Shown: positions 1 to 8,069 of the stretch, piece after piece
How positions within the stretch are numbered: position 1 is the first letter of the stretch
How the letters are laid out: each line of letters opens with the position of its first letter
Source: Clostridiales bacterium
GTDB taxonomy: Bacteria; Bacillota; Clostridia; Peptostreptococcales; Natronincolaceae
Assembly (NCBI GenBank): GCA_012521085.1
Contig: JAAYNB010000001.1
Location: 1-44,553 of the forward strand
Length of the DNA stretch: 44,553 nucleotides
Direction: 5' to 3'
Notes under the pieces: model-generated
Database searches by the model: none
Seen by the model: only the letters and a program-made list of their open reading frames with translations
What the model was told of the DNA's origin: nothing
Made by a program: the position numbers and the translations under genes

Positions 1-2
1 AT

Positions 3-200
3 AATGCCAGTGATGCAGATCTATGCCATGATCTTCTAAGTACAGAAAAATATGTATCAGGAAATTATGATACGGCTATTTTTGAATTTACAAATACACA
101 AGCAAGAGAATTATTAAATCACATTCAAAAAGAAGAGCAACAACATGGTGAAAGAATATTTAAATATATGCAACAAAATGGAATGTATCAGGTTCAGTAA
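3..200 (+). CDS. Spore coat protein, CotF-like (partial, 5' truncated by window edge)
   Basis: Frame 3 reads NASDADLCHDLLSTEKYVSGNYDTAIFEFTNTQARELLNHIQKEEQQHGERIFKYMQQNGMYQVQ*, typical of the C-terminus of small CotF-domain coat proteins. Confidence 0.8.
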   Translation, partial: NASDADLCHDLLSTEKYVSGNYDTAIFEFTNTQARELLNHIQKEEQQHGERIFKYMQQNGMYQVQ

Positions 201-231
201 AAATATCGGGGTTATCCCCGATATTTTTTAT
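201..231 (+). terminator. Rho-independent terminator after the coat gene
   Basis: aaatatcgggg-tta-tccccgatatttttta: GC-rich stem followed by a T-run. Confidence 0.85.
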
Positions 232-260
232 TAATATATTCCAAAAAATTATAGGCTACA

Positions 261-305
261 TTTATTAATAGATATGTTATGCTAAAGATAATATCTATTA
301 ATAAA
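261..305. promoter_or_regulatory. Perfect 15-bp inverted repeat just upstream of the PLD gene RBS
   Basis: TTTATTAATAGATAT (261-275) and ATATCTATTAATAAA (291-305), 15-nt spacer, directly followed by the ggggag RBS. Confidence 0.6.
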
Positions 306-317
306 TGGGGGAGTAAA

Positions 318-1763
318 ATGGATAAAGCAAAGGAATTAAAAAATATTAAGAAAAACACCATCTTTAAAAGAGGGATATTACTGACTTTATTAACAGTAAT
401 AGTAGGGAATAGCTTTTTTACTTCCATGCCCATGGGGACTTCCTATGAAGGAAAATTGCAAGATATATCATATATAGAATTTTTATATGATTTATCCTAT
501 AAAAAAGATAATAAAATAGTAAGAGAACATAGGATTTTTGATGAAATAATTGAAATGATTAAAAAAGCAGAGGAATTTATTATAATAGATATATTTTTAT
601 TTAATGATGATTATGATAGAAAAAATGAATTTCCTCCTCTATCATCAGAATTTACCAATGCATTAATAGAACAAAAAGAAAAATATCCAGATTTAAAAAT
701 TTTTTTAATAACAGATGAAATTAATAATTTTTATGGTGCATATGAATCTAAATATTTAAAAAAATTAAAAGAAAATAATATAGAAGTTATTATTACTGAT
801 ATAAATAAAATGAGAAATTCTAATCCACTGTATTCAGGAATTTGGAAAATACTTTTAAAATGGATGGGGACAAGTGGTGAGGGATGGATTAGAAATCCCT
901 TTAGCCCAGATTCTCCTAAAGTAAATATAAGGTCATATTTAAAATTAGCTAATTTTAAAGCTAATCACAGAAAAGTATTTATTACAGAAAATGCTGCCAT
1001 TGTAAGTTCTGCCAATATACATGATGCCAGTGGATATCATTCAAATATTGCATTTAAAATAAAAGGTGAAATTATCAATGATCTTATAAAAAGTGAAATG
1101 GCAGTAGCTGAATTTTCAGGTTTTAATATGGAAAATATACAATATAGGGATAATAAAGAAGTATTAAAAGATGTAAAGGCAATGGTAATAACAGAGGGAA
1201 AAATAAAAAAGCATATATTAGAAGAAATAAAATCTACAGATAAAAATGATAAAATCACAATGGGAATGTTTTATTTATCAGATAGGGATGTTATTAAAGA
1301 GTTAATAGAGGCATCACAAAGAGGAGTAGAAATCAAAATCATACTGGATGCTAATAAAGATGCCTTTGGCCTTGAAAAAAACGGCATACCCAATAGATCA
1401 GTGGCATGGGAATTAGTAAAAAAATCAAAGGGCAATATAGATATTAAATGGTATGCCACCCATGGTGAACAATATCACACAAAATTAATTCTAATAGAAA
1501 GAAATGATAATACAGCTAGTATAATAGGTGGCTCAGCTAATTTTACTGTGAGAAATATAGGGGATTATAATATTGAAACCAATCTAAAGATTGTGGCAAA
1601 AAATTATAGTGAAATTACTCAGGATATAAGGGGATATTTTGATAGGATATGGGAAAACAAGGATGGAGAATATACCCTGGACTTTTCTGCATATGAAGAA
1701 AATAATTTCTTTAAATATATTATGTATCGTTTCCAAGAATGGAGTGGTTTATCTACTTTTTAA
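318..1763 (+). CDS. Phospholipase D-like domain protein with N-terminal membrane anchor
   Basis: ORF 279-1763; the ATG at 318 has RBS gggggag. Two HKD-like motifs: HRKVFITEN..SSANIHD and HTKLILIER..GGSANFT; hydrophobic N-terminus. Confidence 0.8.
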   Translation: MDKAKELKNIKKNTIFKRGILLTLLTVIVGNSFFTSMPMGTSYEGKLQDISYIEFLYDLSYKKDNKIVREHRIFDEIIEMIKKAEEFIIIDIFLFNDDYDRKNEFPPLSSEFTNALIEQKEKYPDLKIFLITDEINNFYGAYESKYLKKLKENNIEVIITDINKMRNSNPLYSGIWKILLKWMGTSGEGWIRNPFSPDSPKVNIRSYLKLANFKANHRKVFITENAAIVSSANIHDASGYHSNIAFKIKGEIINDLIKSEMAVAEFSGFNMENIQYRDNKEVLKDVKAMVITEGKIKKHILEEIKSTDKNDKITMGMFYLSDRDVIKELIEASQRGVEIKIILDANKDAFGLEKNGIPNRSVAWELVKKSKGNIDIKWYATHGEQYHTKLILIERNDNTASIIGGSANFTVRNIGDYNIETNLKIVAKNYSEITQDIRGYFDRIWENKDGEYTLDFSAYEENNFFKYIMYRFQEWSGLSTF

Positions 1764-1920
1764 ATGAAGTATTTATTTCTCTTTAAATAGATATTTAAGA
1801 TAAAGATTCTTATTGAAAAAAGGAGTAGTTTAATCGTTTTTAAATAAAATATGGCTAAATAATATAAATAATATAATTAAATATAGAGTTTTATATATAA
1901 TATAACTAATATAATTAATA

Positions 1921-2105
1921 TAACCAAATATAAACGTTCTTGCTGTTTCAAGGATTGACAATTCTAAAACTCTTTCCTAGGAAAAATCCTAAACTTGAAA
2001 ACTTGCTTCGCTGAAACAGTTCAAGTTTTAACGGATTTTTTCCTCTCCAATCCTTAAGAATTGTTACAATCCTTTCAAATGCAGTAACTTATTATATTTG
2101 ATTAT
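1921..2105. repeat. Long imperfect inverted repeat (fold-back / MITE-like or structured intergenic element)
   Basis: Left arm aaggattg-acaattct...aggaaaaatcc-taaacttgaa is complementary to right arm ttcaagttttaacggattttttcct...agaattgttacaatccttt; pairing extends outward through tgctg/gcag and accaaatata/tatatttgat. Confidence 0.6.
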
Positions 2106-2189
2106 CATATATATTTCTAAATCATATATTTAATTATTATAAATATACTTACTATTTGTTTAAATATCATGTATATTTTAAAATCATAT

Positions 2190-2219
2190 AAAAAACTCAT
2201 CTTAATGATGAGTTTTTTC
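2190..2219 (-). terminator. Terminator for the rubrerythrin gene (possibly bidirectional)
   Basis: aaaaaactcat-cttaatg-atgagtttttt hairpin with flanking A/T runs. Confidence 0.75.
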
Positions 2220-2227
2220 AATAGATA

Positions 2228-2782
2228 TTAAAATTCTTTATACATTTTCTCGCTAGCACCACAGATAGGGCATTTATCTGGAAGGGAATCTGTAGTAGTG
2301 TGACCACACACTTCACAGACATATATGGCAGATAAGTCTATATCTTTACCTTCACGAGCTACATCCTGTGCTTCTTTAAATAGAGTTGCATGTATTTTTT
2401 CAGCTTCAAGGGCATAGTGAAAAGCCCTTTGTGCATCCTTTTCATTTTGGAACTTGGCTGTTTCTAAATATACAGGATACATTTGTTCTATTTCGTGTAA
2501 TTCACCATCAATACCACCCTGTAGGTTTTCCACTGTATTACCTACTCCAAATACAGCTCCTGCTGCAACGGTAAAATCTCCTTTTTCTTCCTTGAGAGCC
2601 CTTAAATGATTATCAGCATGGGCATATTCAGCATGGGCAATAGCTCTAAATAATCTACCAATATTCGGCATACCTTCCTGGTCTGCCACATCTGCCCATA
2701 TGAGATATCTCATATTTGCCATACTTTCTCCACCATAAGCAGATCTTAAGAAATCTGCAGTCATTGCGTTTTTTACTGTCAT
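2228..2782 (-). CDS. rbr: Rubrerythrin
   Basis: 184 aa, ferritin-like domain plus C-terminal rubredoxin-like CEVCG...CPICGA; RBS aggagg upstream. Confidence 0.93.
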   Translation of the reverse strand: MTVKNAMTADFLRSAYGGESMANMRYLIWADVADQEGMPNIGRLFRAIAHAEYAHADNHLRALKEEKGDFTVAAGAVFGVGNTVENLQGGIDGELHEIEQMYPVYLETAKFQNEKDAQRAFHYALEAEKIHATLFKEAQDVAREGKDIDLSAIYVCEVCGHTTTDSLPDKCPICGASEKMYKEF

Positions 2783-2928
2783 AATTATCTTCCTCCTATA
2801 AAAATATGTTTACCTGATATAATTATGTACAAAGAGGTTTTTAAATATACTCTAAATCAAATTTAGATTTGTCTATTTTACCATATATTATAAAATAGTA
2901 TTGACTGATGTGTACTGGAGTGAATTTG

Positions 2929-3972
2929 ATGGAAAGGAAAATATTACATGTAGATATGGATGCGTTTTTTGCTGCTGTGGAAATACAGGTAAATCCTGAT
3001 TTAAAGGGAAAACCCGTCATAGTGGGTGGGACTAGTTCTAGAGGAATTGTAGCCACAGCATCCTATGAAGCTAGAAAATATGGTATTCATTCTGCTATGC
3101 CCATATTTATAGCCAAACAAAAATGTCCCCATGGAATTTATCTACCTACAAGACATTCCTTATATAGACAAGTATCTAGACAAATATTTGACATTTTATA
3201 TGAAGTTACGGATGTGATAGAACCCCTGTCCATAGACGAAGCATATCTGGACATCAGTAATAATAAATCTACACCTATGGAAATAGTTAAATATATAAAG
3301 GATGAGGTTATGAAAAAAACTGGCCTTACCCTTTCAATTGGCATTTCATATAATAAATTTTTAGCAAAACTAGCCTCGGATTGGAACAAACCAGATGGAT
3401 TGATGATAATAACCAAGGACATGGTTCCTAATATTTTAAGACCATTACCTATAAATAAGGTATATGGAGTAGGTAAAAAGACGGAAAAACGATTAAATTC
3501 CATTGGGATATATACGGTAGATGATTTGATGAATTTATCAGAAGAATATTTGGAGGCTTTCCTAGGAAAATTAGGCAGGGATATATACCATATGATTAGA
3601 GGTATAGATGATAGAGAAGTAGAGGTGCATAGGGAGGTTAAATCCATTGGTAGAGAAAGAACTTTGGCAGAGGACACAAGGGATAAAAATTTTTTAAGGA
3701 AACTTATAAAGGATTTTGCCATGGATATTGGACAAAATCTAAATAAGAGAAATCTATATGCCAAAACCATAACTATTAAAACAAAAAATTGTGAATTTAC
3801 AAATCATACAAGAAGTAGGACATTGGATTATGGGATACAAGATTGGAAGGAAATTTATAAAATAGCATTAGAAATATTGGATGAAATTATATTGGATGAA
3901 GATATTAGATTAATAGGACTTTCTACATCAAATTTTATGGAGAATAATATAAAACAATTGAGTTTTTTCTAA
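2929..3972 (+). CDS. dinB: DNA polymerase IV (Y-family)
   Basis: MERKILHVDMDAFFAAVE, SIDEAYLDI, YGVGKKTEKRL motifs; ATG 2929 preceded by ggag. Confidence 0.93.
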   Translation: MERKILHVDMDAFFAAVEIQVNPDLKGKPVIVGGTSSRGIVATASYEARKYGIHSAMPIFIAKQKCPHGIYLPTRHSLYRQVSRQIFDILYEVTDVIEPLSIDEAYLDISNNKSTPMEIVKYIKDEVMKKTGLTLSIGISYNKFLAKLASDWNKPDGLMIITKDMVPNILRPLPINKVYGVGKKTEKRLNSIGIYTVDDLMNLSEEYLEAFLGKLGRDIYHMIRGIDDREVEVHREVKSIGRERTLAEDTRDKNFLRKLIKDFAMDIGQNLNKRNLYAKTITIKTKNCEFTNHTRSRTLDYGIQDWKEIYKIALEILDEIILDEDIRLIGLSTSNFMENNIKQLSFF

Positions 3973-4046
3973 TGCATTAATATGGAAATTATGCTATAGT
4001 AATATGGATGAACTAAAGCAATATTAACATTATAAGGGGGAGACAA

Positions 4047-5081
4047 TTGAAGAGAGCAGCTTTTATTACTTTAATATTATGCATAATTTTAATCCAGGCA
4101 AATGCATATGCCCATACTGAGAGCATTTTAAATGAAGAAGACTTTATCACAGGGGATTTAGATGAAAAAACACTGCTAGAATTAATTAAAGAAGGTGTTG
4201 AACTGGAACCTGAAGTGGAAATTTCAGAAGAAATGGAAGATGAACTATTGGAGGAAATGGAAGAAGAGTTAATCCAATATGAATTTGAACCTACACCTAA
4301 TTATGAAAAATATTTAGAAATTGTAGGGTCAAAGGAAAAGAAAGTAAGAAAATTTGATTTGTCAGATGGTGTAGCAGAGCAAGTACCAGTTCTTATATAT
4401 CATCATCTATTAAAAGATGAAGAAAATCCTTATGAAAATAATACTGCTGTTTTAGATGTGGATTTATTTAATGAACATATGTCATATCTATATAAACATG
4501 GTTTTACAACCCTTACATTATATGAGTTAGAACAATTTATACTAGGAGAATTGGAAGTCCCTAAAAAATCCGTTGTAATAACCTTTGATGATGGATATGC
4601 CAGTAATTTTCATTATGCATATCCCATATTAAAAAAATATAAATTTAAGGCAAGTATGTTTTTAATAACACATAAAATTCCTGATGAAGCTCAAAAATTT
4701 ACACCTGAAAGGTCAATAGCAATAGGCTGGGACCAAATTGTAAAGGCCTCAGATGTATTTGAATATGCCAATCATACCCATGACTTTCATAAAATGACTG
4801 AAGATGGGATACCTTATTTAATAGCCAGAAGTCAGAATAATTTAAAGATAGATTTGGAATTAAATAAAAATATAACTAAAGGAGATTACTTTGCATACCC
4901 ATATGGAAAATATAAGGATGAAAATATGGAGGTTTTAGAAGAATTGGGTTATCGTATGGCATTTACTACTAATAAAGGCTATGTAAAACCAGGTGATCCT
5001 GTATATGAATTAAATAGATTTGGGGTATTTCCAACTACAAATAGAATAAGATTTATGCAGATTTTATATGGTATTGGCTAA
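4047..5081 (+). CDS. Polysaccharide deacetylase family protein (secreted)
   Basis: TTG start with aaggggga RBS, signal peptide, acidic linker, VPVLIYHHL...VVITFDDGY...NHTHDFH NodB-type motifs. Confidence 0.9.
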   Translation: MKRAAFITLILCIILIQANAYAHTESILNEEDFITGDLDEKTLLELIKEGVELEPEVEISEEMEDELLEEMEEELIQYEFEPTPNYEKYLEIVGSKEKKVRKFDLSDGVAEQVPVLIYHHLLKDEENPYENNTAVLDVDLFNEHMSYLYKHGFTTLTLYELEQFILGELEVPKKSVVITFDDGYASNFHYAYPILKKYKFKASMFLITHKIPDEAQKFTPERSIAIGWDQIVKASDVFEYANHTHDFHKMTEDGIPYLIARSQNNLKIDLELNKNITKGDYFAYPYGKYKDENMEVLEELGYRMAFTTNKGYVKPGDPVYELNRFGVFPTTNRIRFMQILYGIG

Positions 5082-5146
5082 AATCTATATTTTACGAATT
5101 ATGGAATTTTAATACATATATATATTAAAAAAGGAGTAATATTGAT

Positions 5147-6382
5147 ATGAAAAAACAATGGGATATATTGATAATAGGCGGTGGTGCATCAGGATTAATG
5201 GCAGCCATTGCTGCCGCAACAAATGGTGCAAAGGTTGGTATATTAGAAAAGTCTGATAGGGTAGGTAAAAAAATATTGGCCACAGGTAATGGTAGATGTA
5301 ATCTGACTAATATAAATATGAATCCAAGGTTTTTTCATAGTAATAATAGAAAATTTATTAAGGGTCCATTAAATAGTTTTGATGTTAATACAACATTAGA
5401 TTTCTTTGAATATTTAGGCTTAGCTTATAAAGTAGAGGATAATTCTAAAGTATATCCAAAATCAGACCAGGCCAGCAGTGTTTTAGATATACTTAGATAT
5501 AGATTGGAAGAACTAGGTGTAAAAGAATTTTGTAATGCAGAAGTTGTGGATATAGAAAAAAAGTCCAATGAATTTAGTATTAGATTAAAAGATGGTAGAA
5601 TGTTTAAAACAGATAAGGTGATAATTGCCACAGGAGGAAGTGCAGCACCACAATTTGGTTCAGATGGAAATGGACATAATTTGGCAAAGTCCTTAGGCCA
5701 TAGAATTACAGATGTATTTCCAGCTTTAGTACAATTAAAATTAAAAGCAGATTTTTTAAAGTTTTTAAAGGGTGTCAAATTTATAGGAGGAGCCTCTGTT
5801 ATATATAATAATGGAATTCTTAGGAAAGAAGATGGAGAAATATTATTTACTGATTATGGTATTTCAGGACCTCCTATTTTACAATTAAGTCGCATGGCTG
5901 CTGAGAAATTACATAAAAATCAAAGAGTATATATAGAATTAGATATGTTCCCCAATATGGATGTAGAAGAATTAACTAATTTATTACAAATACGTCTAGC
6001 ATATCATCCTAAGAGGCCATTGAACTTTGCCTTTGTATCATTAATAAATAAGAGGATGATACCTGTAATATTAAAAAATGCAGGAATTACCGATATTCAT
6101 AAAAAATGTATAAAAGTAAATAAAGATGAGATAAAAAGTATAATAGGAATACTCAAGAATTGGCAAATAGAAATTATAGGCACACAAAATTGGAGAAATG
6201 CTCAAGTAACAGCTGGCGGTGTAGATTTAAGGGATATTAATCCAAATACAATGGAATCCAAATTAATACCAAATTTATATATAGTAGGTGAGGTCTTAGA
6301 TGTTGATGGAGATTGTGGCGGCTTTAATCTTCAATGGGCATGGTCAACTGGATATATAGCAGGAGAATCCGCATCAAGTTAA
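5147..6382 (+). CDS. NAD(P)/FAD-dependent oxidoreductase, HI0933/BaiN family
   Basis: DILIIGGGASGLMAAIAAA Rossmann motif, GNGRCNLTN, C-terminal GEVLDVDGDCGGFNLQWAWSTGYIAG. Confidence 0.92.
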   Translation: MKKQWDILIIGGGASGLMAAIAAATNGAKVGILEKSDRVGKKILATGNGRCNLTNINMNPRFFHSNNRKFIKGPLNSFDVNTTLDFFEYLGLAYKVEDNSKVYPKSDQASSVLDILRYRLEELGVKEFCNAEVVDIEKKSNEFSIRLKDGRMFKTDKVIIATGGSAAPQFGSDGNGHNLAKSLGHRITDVFPALVQLKLKADFLKFLKGVKFIGGASVIYNNGILRKEDGEILFTDYGISGPPILQLSRMAAEKLHKNQRVYIELDMFPNMDVEELTNLLQIRLAYHPKRPLNFAFVSLINKRMIPVILKNAGITDIHKKCIKVNKDEIKSIIGILKNWQIEIIGTQNWRNAQVTAGGVDLRDINPNTMESKLIPNLYIVGEVLDVDGDCGGFNLQWAWSTGYIAGESASS

Positions 6383-6504
6383 GCTTCAAAAAACTTTCAG
6401 TTGATTTTTGTAAGTATATAATATAAAATGTAAACAAGTTAATTTGTCCTATATTTATAATATTCTATTTCTTGTATTAGATATATAATATTATGATAAT
6501 TAGT

Positions 6505-6563
6505 TTGAGAATTTATAATTTTAAGAAAATTTAGTTCTTTTATATATATTATAAATCTCTCAA
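6505..6563. promoter_or_regulatory. Large AT-rich hairpin of unknown function
   Basis: ttgaga-atttataat (6505-6519) pairs with attataaat-ctctcaa (6548-6563), one bulge, 28-nt loop. Confidence 0.4.
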
Positions 6564-6596
6564 AAAAGAATTTTAGAAGAATATTTCTCAGTGGAC

Positions 6597-6630
6597 GGCA
6601 ATAGTTAAACTATGCCTTCTTTTCTTTATT
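6597..6630 (+). terminator. Probable Rho-independent terminator
   Basis: ggca-atagt-taa-actat-gcc followed by ttcttttcttt. Confidence 0.5.
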
Positions 6631-6815
6631 CAAATAATAATATATAACTAGTATTTTTAAATAGAATATGGACGATCTATAAATATTAAAAAAATATTAA
6701 ATTATAATAAAATTTATGGTATACTAGGGAGGTGATCTAAGAAAAAGAGTATTAGCGATTTTATATAGGCCAAAAAATATAAAACTTACATTTAAAAAAT
6801 AAGGGGGAATTATTT

Positions 6816-7961
6816 GTGTTTAGAAAAACATTGGCTTTATTAATGATTGCTGTGTTAGTACTAGGATTAGCAGCTTGCGGTCCTGCTGACAATGAAACAG
6901 CAACTGGTGGAAATGAAGGAGCAGGAGAAAGTTTAGGTTTTAAAATAGGACTTGCAACTTCAACTGTATCACAAAACGAAGAAGAGTTCCGTGCTGCTGA
7001 AGAAATGGTAGCTAGATATGGTGCTGACGTGATTAAACACGTTACTTATCCAGATAACTTTACAAAGGAACAAGAAACTACAATTGCTCAAATTGCTGGT
7101 TTAGCAGCAGATCCTGAAGTAAAGGCTATTATTGTAGTACAAGCAGTACCTGGAACAGCAGCAGCCATTGATAAAGTTAGAGAAACTAGAGACGATGTTG
7201 TGTTCATAGTTGGTAATGCACACGAAGATCCAGACTTAATTGCAGATCGTGCTGATATTGTTCTAGACGTTGACCAATTAAGACGTGGGGAAACAATAGT
7301 AGAAGATGCTCAAGCAATGGGCGCTAAAACTTTCGTACATTATTCTTTCCCAAGACATATGTCCTATGAATTATTATCTCAACGTAGAGATATTATGAAA
7401 GCAACTGCTGAAAGATTAGGTATGGAATTTGTAGAAGTAGATGCACCAGACCCAACAGGTGATGCTGGTATTCCAGGAACACAACAATTTATTATAGAAG
7501 ATGCTAAAAGACAAATTGCAGCTTATGGCAAAGATACAGCTTTCTTTGGAACTAACTGTGCAATGATGGAACCATTAATCCGTGAAGTTATGGAAGGTGG
7601 AGCTATATTCCCAGAACAATGTTGTCCATCACCATATCATGCATATCCAGGAGCACTAGGTATTGAAATTCCTAGCGACAAAGCTGGAGATGTTGATTTC
7701 ATGTTAGAACAAATTGGAGAGAAAGTTAAAGAAGGTGGAAATGAAGGTAGAATGGCTACATGGGTAGCACCTGCAAGTATGGCAATGGTTAAAGCAGGGG
7801 TAGAATATGGTATTGCATATGCTAAAGGTGAAGTTGATAGATTTGATGCAGATGCAATGAAAGGATTCTTAGAACAAGAAACTGGTGGAGAAGTAGAACT
7901 TAGATCACTAGAAGGATTAGAAAACTTCTTAACATTTGTTTCAGAATTAGAAGTATTTTAA
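6816..7961 (+). CDS. DUF3798 domain-containing lipoprotein (BMP-like substrate-binding component)
   Basis: GTG start with aaggggga RBS; lipobox LVLGLAACG; FKIGLATSTVSQNEEEFRAAEEMVARYG; followed by ABC ATPase and two permeases. Confidence 0.85.
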   Translation: MFRKTLALLMIAVLVLGLAACGPADNETATGGNEGAGESLGFKIGLATSTVSQNEEEFRAAEEMVARYGADVIKHVTYPDNFTKEQETTIAQIAGLAADPEVKAIIVVQAVPGTAAAIDKVRETRDDVVFIVGNAHEDPDLIADRADIVLDVDQLRRGETIVEDAQAMGAKTFVHYSFPRHMSYELLSQRRDIMKATAERLGMEFVEVDAPDPTGDAGIPGTQQFIIEDAKRQIAAYGKDTAFFGTNCAMMEPLIREVMEGGAIFPEQCCPSPYHAYPGALGIEIPSDKAGDVDFMLEQIGEKVKEGGNEGRMATWVAPASMAMVKAGVEYGIAYAKGEVDRFDADAMKGFLEQETGGEVELRSLEGLENFLTFVSELEVF

Positions 7962-8006
7962 ATAAAAGGCTTATATAAAAGCTAAGTAATAGGGTACAGA
8001 ACATAT

Positions 8007-8033
8007 GAGGTTGCCAGTCTGTTCGGCAACCTC
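8007..8033 (+). promoter_or_regulatory. Intercistronic hairpin without U-tract (putative mRNA processing/stability element)
   Basis: gaggttgcc-agtctgttc-ggcaacctc: perfect 9-bp stem, 9-nt loop, no T-run downstream. Confidence 0.65.
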
Positions 8034-8069
8034 AATGTTATGGACATAATTGTCAAGGAGGGAAAGGTT

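Noticed and set aside
212-433. 73-aa minus-strand ORF overlapping the PLD gene start
   Set aside because: Hydrophobic low-complexity translation of AT-rich sequence, spans the terminator/leader and overlaps a well-supported gene; no RBS.
1850-2190. Possible degenerate IS element or CRISPR-like repeats in the 1764-2220 intergenic region
   Set aside because: No transposase remnant and no regularly spaced direct repeats; only an inverted-repeat structure is supported, which is reported instead.
2841-2900. Possible SOS (LexA) box upstream of dinB
   Set aside because: A short ctaaat-caa-atttag palindrome exists but there is no GAAC...GTTC-type site.
3138-3770. 210-aa antisense ORF inside dinB
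   Set aside because: Shadow frame of a clearly coding gene; Ser/Leu/Phe-rich composition typical of antisense AT-rich coding DNA.
5425-5778. 117-aa antisense ORF inside the flavoprotein gene
   Set aside because: Shadow ORF, no start context or family resemblance.
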